DNA from: Paenibacillus sp. JNUCC-31
Lineage (GTDB): Bacteria; Bacillota; Bacilli; Paenibacillales; Paenibacillaceae
Direction of reading: 5' to 3'
Length of the DNA stretch: 64,000 bases
NCBI RefSeq assembly: GCF_014844075.1
Contig: NZ_CP062165.1
Location: 6,262,001 to 6,326,000, forward strand
Shown: one piece after another, positions 54,097 through 62,790 of the stretch
Layout: every line of letters starts with the position of its first letter
Numbering within the stretch: the first letter of the stretch is position 1
Notes under the pieces: model-generated
The model's database searches: none
What the model was told of the DNA's origin: nothing
Seen by the model: only the letters and a program-made list of their open reading frames with translations
Made by a program: the position numbers and the translations under genes

Positions 54097-54771
54097 CTAA
54101 GCTGCTTGTGACAGCATTCTTTCACGATAAATCGTTGGGGGCCAGCCCCCTGGATACGTGGTGTAGATCCGCTGCCTGTTGTAGTAGACCATGATGTATC
54201 GGAAGATGATCGATTTGACATGCGCCATCGGATAGTGCTCGGTTTTGATCTTATATAACTTTTCTTTCTTCAGCGTAGCAAAGATGCTTTCCATTCTTGC
54301 ATTGTCATAGCAGCGCCCTGTGCCGCTCATGCTCTGAATGGCACCGCATTTTGCCAGACACGCTCGGTATGCCAGCACCGCGGACAGATAGATCTTGCCG
54401 TCTGAGCAAGGGATCTCCGTGATATCCGATAGCCACTTCCGGTTCGGTGCTGAAGCGCTGAAGTCTCGCTGGATCAGGTTCTCGCTCTTTTGAGCTGCGG
54501 CATCCTCGCGTGTAATACCGCTTGGATGATGCTTCACTTTCTGCAGTAGGCCGTGCTTCTTCATGATGCGGTAGACAGTGCTGTAGCTGGTCGTGATCTC
54601 TATTTGTGACAGCGCCAGCAGAATACGGCGGACACCGTAATTCGTGTTGTCTTCATGTTCTCCGATGATTTCTTTAATTTTGACCAGAAGGCGTTGTTGC
54701 CACTCCCGTTTGGGTGTGGGCTTCAAGCTACGGTAATAGCCTGATTCGCTGACAGCAAGTCCTTCGCACAT
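54097..54771 (-). pseudogene. IS3-family transposase OrfB, internally deleted
   Basis: The start (ESGYYRSLKPTPKREWQQRL), KWLSDITEIPCSDGKIYLSAVL and YDNARMESIFATLKKEKLY...YYNRQRIYTTYPGGWPP are typical. Between LSAVL and KCGAIQSMSG some 45 residues with the second catalytic aspartate are missing, so the protein cannot be active. Confidence 0.8.
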
Positions 54772-54830
54772 CTCCTTGACGGTCCATGGATCTCGTCGTT
54801 CATGGATGTAAGCATAGAGCTGGCATGCCT

Positions 54831-55119
54831 TTACCGCTTCCGGTCTTTTGCGAAAAAACCGAGTGCATCCTTAAGAATTTCATTTGCACGACGTAACTCG
54901 CCTATTTCTTTTTCTAATTTGATTTCACGCGCGGACTTATCGGCAGATGCATAAGCGCGTCCGCTCCCGATATGCGCTCCGTCGCCGTGCAGGGTTCTTT
55001 GTTTTCTCCATCCCTGTAACGTATGGTAAGACACCTAATTGATCGGTGGCTTTCTTTGGACCAATCTCATCACTTAGTCGTACCGCTTCTTCATTGAATA
55101 TGTTGTCGTATTGATTCAT
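54831..55119 (-). pseudogene. IS3-family OrfA, frameshifted
   Basis: The N-terminal piece (MNQYDNIFNEEAVRLSDEIGPKK) and C-terminal piece (KSAREIKLEKEIGELRRANEIL) lie in different frames, shifted near the middle of the gene. Confidence 0.75.
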
Positions 55120-55189
55120 TGTCTCTCGTCCCCTCGTCTGCTTTCATTTGATTTCATATGAGGGTGTTTTTCGACTGCATTTTTATCGT

Positions 55190-55292
55190 AGCACTCCACA
55201 TCTACGCATTGGAGTGATAGGTTATAAATTCATGGGCAAGGCCCACAGCAATGCGTACCGCAGTCTGCCGATGTTCTTCCAGGACTTATTTC
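55190..55292 (+). pseudogene. Fragment of a Gfo/Idh/MocA dehydrogenase gene
   Basis: LRIGVIGYKFMGKAHSNAYRSLPMFF matches the start of such dehydrogenases, then similarity stops. It adjoins the IS3 end, and the remainder up to 55560 shows no gene. Confidence 0.6.
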
Positions 55293-55569
55293 GACCGGAT
55301 TTATTTTTATCATACTACATAGTAATGTGCTGGGTAGTTGTTTTTAACTGTTTAGGTAGTGACTGTTATCAATGCAAATTTTCAATATAGATGATCATAT
55401 ATTCGGACAAAAGAGTCACATGGCTATACTAGGATGTGAGAATCTAATTATGATGTGATTCCCATTCCTAGGCAATATGAGGTAGAAGGATGCGATGCCA
55501 TTATAAAATTGTATATGAATACGATGAGTAAGGGAGATTGAATATAAGAAACTCTAATAATGTTAGAAT
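55293..55569. other. Gene-free stretch
   Basis: AT-rich DNA without a supported gene between the dehydrogenase fragment and the small frame at 55570. Confidence 0.3.
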
Positions 55570-55704
55570 TTACGACAACACGCTCCAATCGAGAAAATGG
55601 AAAAAACGACAACCCTTCTCGTGATTAAGGCGGAAGTGAAAACCGTCAAGCTTTTTTGAAAGAAAAGTATCTACAGTTTCCCAGCGTGCAATAGGTAAGG
55701 ACAT
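55570..55704 (-). CDS. Possible small protein, 44 aa
   Basis: MSLPIARWETVDTFLSKKLDG and on, with GGAGGG 7 bases before the ATG. No family recognised; it may be a remnant of a larger gene. A hairpin of the CCCTCCTAC/GTAGGAGGG type at 55702-55724 overlaps the ribosome binding site. Confidence 0.3.
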   Translation of the reverse strand: MSLPIARWETVDTFLSKKLDGFHFRLNHEKGCRFFHFLDWSVLS

Positions 55705-55801
55705 GAAAAACCCTCCTACAACGTAGGAGGGTGCACGATGCTTCAAGGAAAACCCTGTCTCGGCGAATACCGAAAGGCTATACTGTTCCAAAGCAGGGCT
55801 G

Positions 55802-56503
55802 TTACTTATTCTCGGCAAATCGCCACCAAGCCACCGTTCCGGCGAATCCTGCTAGTCCTGTGGCAGCAAGTATCGCCATGCTGCTCCAGTGGAGCTCGGC
55901 TCCGGTTAGCAGCAGGACTGGAATCGTCCATGGGAAATAAGGTCCGAAGCCCAACTGCACGACTACATTGGAGACGATGACAATGACAAAGGTGACTCCA
56001 ATCGGTGCGAGGTAGCCTCGGGTGAGATTGGCGATGAAAGCGCTCGTCGTGCTGACGAGCATGATCAGCAGGCTGGCGGCCATGAATGGCCAGAAAACAT
56101 GCAAGACTGCGGATATGGATCCTCCGCCGACGCCAATCAGGGAACCCGCGCCCGCGATGACCGCAAAGGTGAAAATAGCCATTCCTGTATTCCAGATCGC
56201 GATGGCGATAAATTTCGCCAATACCGTATAGGTCTTGGGGACCGGCTTCACAAGGATGTCCTTGATGGTATTGTTCGTGTACTCCACTCCAAAAACCCAG
56301 GCGGAAGTGAATGAAAATCCTACGACGAGCAAGGCACCTATGGAGCCGAGCAGCTCTGCGAAGTAGGCGTCCCAGTGCGCTGTGGAACTGTTGAACATAG
56401 CAATCATCAGGGGCAATGCCGTAAAGGCCCCGAGCATAACCCAAAAGACGACAGAACGCCATATTTTACGAGCTTCGTTGTGAAGGAGTGAAAGGAGCTT
56501 CAT
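55802..56503 (-). CDS. ABC-2 type transporter permease
   Basis: A 233-residue membrane protein with six helices (about 17-38, 54-76, 100-125, 135-160, 165-190, 200-225) of the BcrB/lantibiotic-immunity type. Its ATG overlaps the stop of the ATPase gene (ATGA), so the two are co-translated. Together they would export a peptide antibiotic or another small molecule. Confidence 0.82.
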   Translation of the reverse strand: MKLLSLLHNEARKIWRSVVFWVMLGAFTALPLMIAMFNSSTAHWDAYFAELLGSIGALLVVGFSFTSAWVFGVEYTNNTIKDILVKPVPKTYTVLAKFIAIAIWNTGMAIFTFAVIAGAGSLIGVGGGSISAVLHVFWPFMAASLLIMLVSTTSAFIANLTRGYLAPIGVTFVIVIVSNVVVQLGFGPYFPWTIPVLLLTGAELHWSSMAILAATGLAGFAGTVAWWRFAENK

Positions 56504-57429
56504 GCCTGCTTCCTCCCCTCTGTACGGATCATGCGCAAGAAATAACCTTCCAGATCTTCCGTCACGACGCTCAGATGAGTCGGCGGCTGGCCCATTCGCA
56601 CTAAAATTTCTGCGATTTTCTCCGGCTGCGTGATCGCTCGGCCTTCTGCCAAGGCCAAGCGCCCGTCCGCGGCTTCTTCATAGCTGTACCCATGCTCTGT
56701 AAGAATACGCATCAGGGCAACGCGATTGCGTCCGTCCAGGATGACGCTTTTTTGCAGGGCTTGCTCCATTTGGCTTACCTTCATATCCTGGATGAGCTGC
56801 CCTTTGTGCATGATGCTTATACGGTCCACCAGCTTGGATAATTCCTCTAACAGGTGGCTGGAGATGAGGATGGTGACGCCTTGATTGCGCGACAAGTCGA
56901 GCAGCAACTCCCGGATTTCGACAACACTGGCAGGGTCAAGTCCGTTGATCGGCTCGTCCAGTATCAATACCTCCGGGTTGTGGAGCATAGCCTTTGCCAA
57001 TCCTAACCGTTGTTTGTTACCGAGGGATAGCGTTCTGGCCTTCTTGTCCTTATGAGCTCCCAGATCAAGTTGCTCGATGACGCGAGCAATGGAATTGCGG
57101 TCTGAGATCAGGTGCATCCTGCGGGCAATGTCCAGATTTTCCGTAACCGTAAGTTCTGGATAAAAGATGGCTTCCTCCAAATAGCCAACCTTCTCCCATA
57201 GCTTGTAATTGCCGGCGTCTACCTTGCTCCCAAGCATGTAGATGCTGCCGGATGATGGCCTCAGTAACGAAAGCAGCATTTTGATGGTCGTTGTCTTGCC
57301 GGCTCCGTTCAACCCAAGGAAGCCGATTACCTCCCCGCGATTCACCTCCAATGAAAGATTGTGCACGGCTTGGTAATTGCCAAAGCTCTTGCTGACATTC
57401 TCAAGCTGGATGACGTTGGTATTGCCCAT
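56500..57429 (-). CDS. ABC transporter ATP-binding protein, BcrA type
   Basis: A 309-residue ATPase. Walker A GLNGAGKTT (about residue 38), signature LSLGNKQRLGLAKAML (about 131), Walker B VLILDEPINGLDP, and the H-loop in SSHLLEEL are complete. The C-terminal 90 residues are the extension usual in BcrA/NatA exporters. The ATG at 57429 is chosen for AGAAGAG upstream and because VIQLENVSKSFG then starts at the usual place; upstream in-frame starts at 57501 and 57453 are possible. Divergent from the two-component system. Confidence 0.85.
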   Translation of the reverse strand: MGNTNVIQLENVSKSFGNYQAVHNLSLEVNRGEVIGFLGLNGAGKTTTIKMLLSLLRPSSGSIYMLGSKVDAGNYKLWEKVGYLEEAIFYPELTVTENLDIARRMHLISDRNSIARVIEQLDLGAHKDKKARTLSLGNKQRLGLAKAMLHNPEVLILDEPINGLDPASVVEIRELLLDLSRNQGVTILISSHLLEELSKLVDRISIMHKGQLIQDMKVSQMEQALQKSVILDGRNRVALMRILTEHGYSYEEAADGRLALAEGRAITQPEKIAEILVRMGQPPTHLSVVTEDLEGYFLRMIRTEGRKQA

Positions 57430-57595
57430 GGTGTCTCTTCTGATTGTTCTCATTCTATAACCTCTCTCTATTTGGGATAACCAGTACTTTAGTCGCTCCA
57501 TATCAACTGAACCTCAAGTGAGGCTGCGAATCGAGGTTGATGTTCGGTTTACTTTGAGACAGTATAATAAGGCTATGGGGAGGGAGGGGTGCACC

Positions 57596-58270
57596 GTGTT
57601 TAATATACTTGTGGTCGAAGATGATGCCAATACGCAAAAGCTGCTCTGCGCTGTGCTCAAGCATGGAGGGTTTAATGCCTATCCGGTTAAGAATGGGCTC
57701 GAGGCGCTGAGCAGGATGGAGGGGCAGCGCTTTGACTTGATTGTGTTGGACCTGATGATGCCGGAGATGGATGGTTATCAATTATGCAAGGAATTGCGCA
57801 GCGTTGGGGACCATATCCCGATCCTGATGGTGACGGCTATGCATGATATCACGGATAAGCACCAAGGCTTCCTTGCGGGGACGGACGATTACCTGACGAA
57901 GCCGTTCGACGAGCAGGAACTGCTGTTTCGTATTAAGGCACTGCTGCGCAGAGCGCAGGCTGCCAGCGAGCACAAGCTCGTGTTGGGAGAGACCACAATG
58001 GATTACAACGCGCTAACGGTTACGAGAGGAGCGGAGCAAACTTTTTTGCCCCAAAAGGAGTTTTACTTGCTGTTCAAGCTGATGAGCTATCCTGACAAAA
58101 TATTTACTAGATTGCATTTAATGGAAGTGATTTGGGGGCAGGATACCGAGATAGATAGCCATACCTTGAATGTCCATATCAATCGATTGCGCGACAAATT
58201 CAGGGGCAATCCGGATTTTGAGATCGTGACGGTGCGCGGGTTGGGATACAAGATCGCGAAGCGCGTGTGA
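57596..58270 (+). CDS. OmpR-family response regulator
   Basis: A 224-residue regulator. The receiver domain has DD near residue 8, the phosphorylated Asp in LDLMMPEMDG (about 53) and LTKPF (about 103). The C-terminal winged helix shows LVLGETTMDYNALTV, ILFKLMSY..., and VHINRLRDKF...TVRGLGYKI. GTG at 57596 has GGAGGGAGGGG upstream and places the receiver at the usual start. It lies divergent from the exporter, so a detoxification module sensing a peptide antibiotic is likely. Confidence 0.88.
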   Translation: MFNILVVEDDANTQKLLCAVLKHGGFNAYPVKNGLEALSRMEGQRFDLIVLDLMMPEMDGYQLCKELRSVGDHIPILMVTAMHDITDKHQGFLAGTDDYLTKPFDEQELLFRIKALLRRAQAASEHKLVLGETTMDYNALTVTRGAEQTFLPQKEFYLLFKLMSYPDKIFTRLHLMEVIWGQDTEIDSHTLNVHINRLRDKFRGNPDFEIVTVRGLGYKIAKRV

Positions 58271-58284
58271 AAGGGGTGAGAAGG

Positions 58285-59349
58285 ATGCCAAGCAGGCATA
58301 GAATTGTTCCACAAAAAATCAGTCTGGCGTTTTCCTTGGTAGCGTTGGTATTTGTGGTCATGGTGCTATCGATTGGTTCCGCAGGCTTGCTTGCTTTTTT
58401 GCTTTATCGGGCAGGTCTGCTCGACATGAATCAGCCGGCGCCGATGCGCGGGGTGTATGTGTTGTTATATATCAGCTTGTTCCTGGGGGTGGTGATCGCC
58501 GCGCTGTTGAGCCGATGCTCGGTGAGGCCGATCCGGGATATGATGGAAGCCACGAGTAAGGTGGCGAAGGGGGATTTTTCCGCTGAGGTGACGGCGAAGG
58601 GAAGCATTGTTTTTGAGCTGGATGCACTCGCGGCGAGCTTTAACAAGATGGTGCAGGAGTTGAAGGGGATTGAGTCGTTACGCAGTGATTTCGTGCGGAA
58701 TTTCTCCCATGAATTCAAGACTCCGATCGCCTCGATCAGCGGCTTCGCCAAATTGCTGAAGAAGGGTGGCCTCAGCGAGGAAGACAAACAGGAATATCTG
58801 GACAGCATTATTCAGGAATCCGAACGATTGGTCGGTTTATCGACCAGTATTCTCAACCTGTCGAAGGTCGAGAATATTGAGATCGTGAGCGAAAAGTCCG
58901 TCTATCGCCTGGACGAGCAAGTCAGGCTGGCGATCCTGATACTGGAGCCGAAGTGGAGTGCCCGCAACCTCCAGTTGGAGCTTGCCTTGGACGACGAGAT
59001 CGAGATATGTGGCAATAAACATTTGATTCAGCAGGTGTGGATCAATGTGTTGGATAATGCGATTAAGCATTCGAGCGGTGGCGGGGCGCTAAAGGTTGGC
59101 TTATGGCAACGCGGTGGGGCGGTGGTATTTCGTCTTGAGGATCAAGGATGCGGGATGAGCCAAGAGACGATGCGGCGGATGTTTGACAAATTTTATCAAG
59201 GCGATGCTTCTCGTACAATGGTGGGGAACGGACTCGGATTAACGTTGGTAAAGCGCATCGTCGAATTGTGCGAAGGATCGATTGAGGTGGAAAGTGAGCT
59301 TAATCGAGGTTCAATTTTTACAATCAGGCTACCTTTGAGGGCAGAATAG
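58285..59349 (+). CDS. Sensor histidine kinase
   Basis: A 354-residue kinase partner of the preceding gene. Two membrane helices (about 10-38 and 52-75) enclose only a short loop, so the stimulus is probably sensed within the membrane or through the transporter. HAMP follows (SVRPIRDMMEATSKVAKGDF), then the H-box FSHEFKTPIASISGF (about 152), N-box NVLDNAIKH, G1 EDQGCGMS and G2 GNGLGLTLV. ATG 58285 is preferred; GTG 58267, overlapping the previous stop, is possible. Confidence 0.87.
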   Translation: MPSRHRIVPQKISLAFSLVALVFVVMVLSIGSAGLLAFLLYRAGLLDMNQPAPMRGVYVLLYISLFLGVVIAALLSRCSVRPIRDMMEATSKVAKGDFSAEVTAKGSIVFELDALAASFNKMVQELKGIESLRSDFVRNFSHEFKTPIASISGFAKLLKKGGLSEEDKQEYLDSIIQESERLVGLSTSILNLSKVENIEIVSEKSVYRLDEQVRLAILILEPKWSARNLQLELALDDEIEICGNKHLIQQVWINVLDNAIKHSSGGGALKVGLWQRGGAVVFRLEDQGCGMSQETMRRMFDKFYQGDASRTMVGNGLGLTLVKRIVELCEGSIEVESELNRGSIFTIRLPLRAE

Positions 59350-59559
59350 AAATTGAAGCTCAGGAAATAGTAAATGTTAAAGTTATCTATTTGCTAAATA
59401 TCCTCTCTAAATTTTGCCCAAAGGGTGTAAAACCCAGTGTGAGAGCAAATGAAACTGGAGAAATTGGGTCATGAAACCGATTTGGAATAAGGAAGAAGCC
59501 GCCAATTTTTCCAGAGGAATCTCAAAAAACCAGCCGATGAAAGGGCAGATAATGCTAGA

Positions 59560-60531
59560 TTATAAGATGCGTTTCATATTTTCCACGGGACTAAATTTCT
59601 TGTGTTGCTGCTTGATATCGCTGCTGAACAACTCGACATAGTAGTCAACCATTTTTAGCGAAGCGTGCCCCAAGATACGTCTAAGTGTAAACGGATCTCC
59701 ACCGTTCAAAATATAAAATTTAGCCATTGTATGCCGGAACGTGTGTGGGGAGACTCTGACGCCGGTAATGCCTGACACGCTACCATAGGTCTGCATTTTG
59801 TCTTGCAAGGCGCGTGTACTAATTTGTTCGTTGTCCATGTTGACGAATAAGGCATCGGTCTCCATGTCTCCTCGTATGTCCATGTATTTACGAATGATTT
59901 TCCCGCAGGTTTGTTGGAACGGCACTCTGCGTGCCCGTCCACCTTTTCCCTTCGTGATCCGAATCTCCAATTCTTTGAAAAAGATGTCACTCGTCTTCAA
60001 ATTGCATAGCTCCCCGATTCTCATCCCCGTTTCAAGCAACACCATCATCATTGTAAAATCTCGATAACCAGTAAACGTTTTTTGATACGGTTGCTCAAAG
60101 ATGGAGACCACCTGCTCTTTCGTAAACGTTTGAATCATCAGTTTCTTGGCTTTGACCGCATGGAGATCTTTTGCAATGTTCTCTGTCAGCCAGCCTTCTT
60201 CAAATAAGTACTTGAAAAATTGTTTTATGGCCTTGATTCGTCCGTTTACCGTATTGTCCGACCTGCCTTGATCAAACAGATAGGCAATAAAATGATTCTT
60301 GATTTCGCGAATCGATACCGAATAGATATCAAACGGTACTTGCTGCACCAGAAATGCGCCTTTCATCTGCTTGGCGCTGTCTTGGTAAAATAGAAGTGTC
60401 AATGGCGAAAGGTTTTTGGCCTTGCAATCGAGAATAAAGGAATGAAGCAGATCTTCAAAACTGAGTTGTTGTTTCGCTTGGCTTGAATTTTCTACGTGTT
60501 CCAGCTTGTTTTGTCGACGACCAACATTCAT
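59560..60531 (-). CDS. Tyrosine recombinase (XerC/D-like)
   Basis: A 323-residue integrase. The N-terminal core-binding domain is FEDLLHSFILDCKAKNLSPLTL... The catalytic set is R in TGMRIGELCNL (about 177), K in TKGKGGRAR, HTFRH (about 268), LGHASLKM and the nucleophile in VDYYVELF. The extra helix of IntI-type integron integrases before HTFRH is not seen. Its ATG overlaps the stop of the upstream recombinase. It reads away from cassette array 2, as an integron integrase would, so it is the best candidate here to move cassettes. Confidence 0.87.
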   Translation of the reverse strand: MNVGRRQNKLEHVENSSQAKQQLSFEDLLHSFILDCKAKNLSPLTLLFYQDSAKQMKGAFLVQQVPFDIYSVSIREIKNHFIAYLFDQGRSDNTVNGRIKAIKQFFKYLFEEGWLTENIAKDLHAVKAKKLMIQTFTKEQVVSIFEQPYQKTFTGYRDFTMMMVLLETGMRIGELCNLKTSDIFFKELEIRITKGKGGRARRVPFQQTCGKIIRKYMDIRGDMETDALFVNMDNEQISTRALQDKMQTYGSVSGITGVRVSPHTFRHTMAKFYILNGGDPFTLRRILGHASLKMVDYYVELFSSDIKQQHKKFSPVENMKRIL

Positions 60532-61210
60532 TTACTCTTCACCTCGCTCTCGGGTAGCAGGTGAAGAACTTCGGCTAAATGTTCGATGGGACTGAACTTC
60601 TCATGCTGGGCTTGCAAATCGCTGGCAAATAATTCAACATACATTTCAGTCGTCTCGATTTGGGCGTGCCCCATTATGCTCTTGAGCGTGAAGACGTCGC
60701 CGCCATTTAATAAGTATTTCTTGGCATATGTATGTCGAAAGGTATAGCAGGAGCATTGAATGTCATCAATTTTGGCGGTTTGGCAGTAGCGGGCAATCAT
60801 CGTGCGAATGCCGCCAGGCAAAAAGGGCTGATTATCCAAGTTGACCCAAAGGGCATTATGCTCCAGATTGCCACGTTCCAGCAAATAGTGCTTCAATTCA
60901 CCCGCGGCAATTCGTTCAATCGGAACTAAACGTGACTTCCTTCCTTTCCCATGGTTAACTCGCAGGGAACCTTCATCCAGTAAGACATCAGTGCAAGCAG
61001 TTGGAATAGATGCTCGTCGGTAAACGTGTGGGCAGAAGATGGTTGTAGTTGAAACGGCTTGATATCTGCGCCAAAGGGCTCGTCAAGCAGGCTGGGCAGC
61101 ACTTGCTTTTTGAAGACGGCAGGTGAGAGATCTCGTAGTTGCAGTTCCAAAGCATTGAGGTGCTGCTGAAAGTTTTTCCAAGCCATTGCGATAACGGCGA
61201 ATGCTCTCCT
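60528..61210 (-). pseudogene. Second tyrosine recombinase, broken
   Basis: The N-terminal piece (FAVIAMAWKNFQQHLNALEL ... FTDEHLFQLLALMSYW, 60926-61210) and the C-terminal piece (LRVNHGKGRKSRLVPIERIAAGELKHYL ... FRHTYAKKYLLNGG ... EMYVELF, to 60528) are in different frames. About 30 residues with the first catalytic arginine are missing between them. The first histidine of HxxR is a tyrosine (CYTFRHT). The beginning of the gene is also lost. It was the first of two coupled recombinase genes. Confidence 0.82.
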
Positions 61211-61293
61211 ACTGAAGTTCCTAACTTTTCAATCTTGAATAAATAACTGTACAGCATCGTTCCAGCCTGAGTTTAATTTAAAGCTTTTCTTGT

Positions 61294-61323
61294 TCGGCAC
61301 TTCGCATTTCCTCCCTATGGAGT
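61294..61323. other. Candidate attI-like site of cassette array 2
   Basis: TCGGCACTTCGCA (61294-61306), nine bases, TATGG, then GTTATGCG at 61323 where the first cassette appears to begin. The same arrangement of motif and TATGG is found at 37088. It lies directly between the recombinase remnant and the array. Confidence 0.45.
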
Positions 61324-61366
61324 TATGCGAACCAAAGCGGATATGCGAAGGAGGGGAGTGGGATTC

Positions 61367-61481
61367 GTATAACATAATATTCAAGCAGCGGCTCCTAACG
61401 GAGCCTTGGTCTGCTAGAAAAATTTGGAGGAGTATTGCAACAAGACAACCCTTCGGGTTCATAAATACAGGAAAGTTATGC
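61367..61481 (+). repeat. attC-like site 11
   Basis: 115 bp. R'' GTATAAC, TATTCAAGC arm, TAAATA arm, CAGGAAA, R' GTTATGC. Same type as sites 2 and 7. It ends a 152-bp cassette without a gene. Confidence 0.87.
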
Positions 61482-61526
61482 GCCATTACCGGTAAATATT
61501 AAAGATAATATTTAAGGAGATCATTT

Positions 61527-62180
61527 ATGAAAGGTAAGATACTCTTCTTATTTTTTATTACGATAATGTTTTCATCTTGTCAAAATAGTAGTCAATCGAC
61601 TACTTTGAACAGCGAAACTAATTCAATAATGAATTCTGAACTGCCTCCTGATGTAGTGAGTACAGGTAATGGAACAGAATCGAAAGAAATAACTGAAGGT
61701 CGATCAGATGCTTCTAACAATGAAGTGTTAACCATGAGCATTGGGAACCTTGATTTGAAAGGAGAATTTTATGATGAAATGCTTCGAAATCCTATAGATC
61801 ATGATTATGAAGTGGAATTTAATGAATTTCAAAATTCCAAAGAGATTATTACAACATTGGGATGGGGGGCTTTGGAAAGCAAATATACAGAGATTTGGGA
61901 TAAAGAGTTGAATCAAATATATAAAAAGCTTCTTTCTAAGTTGGATAGAGAACCAAGAGAAGCACTAATTGAATCGCAGAAAGAATGGTTACAGTATCAC
62001 TTAAAAGAAACAAAATTTGTAGAGAAGACATTTATTAATAATGGTTACCTTGGATCAAAAGGATCGGTAAGCCTAGGCACGGTTATACGGGAGAGAATTA
62101 GGGAAAGAACAATGCAATTATTTGAATATCGATATTTGCTAGATGGTGAAGTTGAGTTTGTATACCAAAGTGAAAAATAG
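61527..62180 (+). CDS. Cassette 12: lipoprotein with LprI-like (DUF1311) domain
   Basis: A 217-residue lipoprotein. The signal peptide KGKILFLFFITIMFSSC ends in a lipobox with the modified cysteine at residue 17. A polar linker follows. Residues about 115-205 (YTEIWDKELNQIYKKLLSKL, REALIESQKEWLQYHLKE) match the helical DUF1311/LprI pattern, which in other bacteria inhibits lysozyme. It would sit on the outer face of the membrane. AAGGAG precedes the ATG. Confidence 0.8.
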   Translation: MKGKILFLFFITIMFSSCQNSSQSTTLNSETNSIMNSELPPDVVSTGNGTESKEITEGRSDASNNEVLTMSIGNLDLKGEFYDEMLRNPIDHDYEVEFNEFQNSKEIITTLGWGALESKYTEIWDKELNQIYKKLLSKLDREPREALIESQKEWLQYHLKETKFVEKTFINNGYLGSKGSVSLGTVIRERIRERTMQLFEYRYLLDGEVEFVYQSEK

Positions 62181-62232
62181 AGATGGAATCTTGACCAAAG
62201 GTTTTAGGTAATACTTTGAAGACAGTAATGGC

Positions 62233-62358
62233 GCATAACAATGTATTCATGTTGCGGGGCTACCACCCCTTGATTTTCAGATGTATAATCATGGAAGAAC
62301 GCTTAGACAACAAACGACCCAGCCTAAGATAAGAGCTATCTAAGGGAAAACGTTAGAT
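62233..62358 (+). repeat. attC-like site 12
   Basis: 126 bp. R'' GCATAAC, TATTCATG arm, GGGGCTACCACCCC hairpin, R' GTTAGAT. The 3' L' arm is degraded (GGGAAAAC before GTTAG), so this site may be weak. Confidence 0.7.
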
Positions 62359-62375
62359 GAATGGTTTGAAAGGCG

Positions 62376-62768
62376 GTGAAGTTCTCAATCATGAAACCAG
62401 AAATGAAGTATAAATTAATGATATTTCTTTCAAGTATAGGTTTCCTCACAACCATGCTTGGAATTCTATATTTGATCGGCGTGCCATTCTCAGAGCCAGC
62501 CATTATTGGAGTCGTAATTGGTACAGTCTTTGGATCATTCGCGAAAACAATTGATTATAAGAGCAGAGATAAATATATAGGATTAATTGCTGTAATTGCA
62601 TTGATAACTATTCTTCTTTTAATAAATAAAAATGATACTGAGATGGTATGGAAAGTATTATTGATATCTCCATTATTATTTTTGATTATTTTAGTAAATG
62701 ACTATTTTAATAAGCAATTGTATTTTAGGTATTTAAAGAATATAGAGAATCAGAATAATGTTATGTAA
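62376..62768 (+). CDS. Cassette 13: small membrane protein
   Basis: A 130-residue protein with four membrane helices (about 13-32, 38-55, 65-81, 90-110). No family recognised. GTG at 62376 lies close after AAAGGCG; an ATG at 62391 (MKPEMKYKLMIF) with GGCGGTGAAG upstream is equally likely. Confidence 0.65.
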   Translation: MKFSIMKPEMKYKLMIFLSSIGFLTTMLGILYLIGVPFSEPAIIGVVIGTVFGSFAKTIDYKSRDKYIGLIAVIALITILLLINKNDTEMVWKVLLISPLLFLIILVNDYFNKQLYFRYLKNIENQNNVM

Positions 62769-62790
62769 TTTAATGGAAGTCAGCCCCATC

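Larger units (their letters stand above)
54049..55186 (-). mobile_element. Decayed IS3-family element
   Basis: AAAAGTGCAGTTTGAAAACA near 54057 and the complement of 55150-55180 (AAAAATGCAGTCGAAAAACA) are inverted ends. The two transposase genes inside are damaged. Confidence 0.7.

Noticed and set aside
59472..59560. A short frame MKPIWNKEEAANFSRG before the recombinase
   Set aside because: No ribosome binding site of note, runs into the antisense of the recombinase gene, and no family recognised.
59560..60531. Naming the recombinase intI
   Set aside because: The extra IntI-specific segment before the HxxR motif is not visible, so only XerC/D-like tyrosine recombinase is supported.
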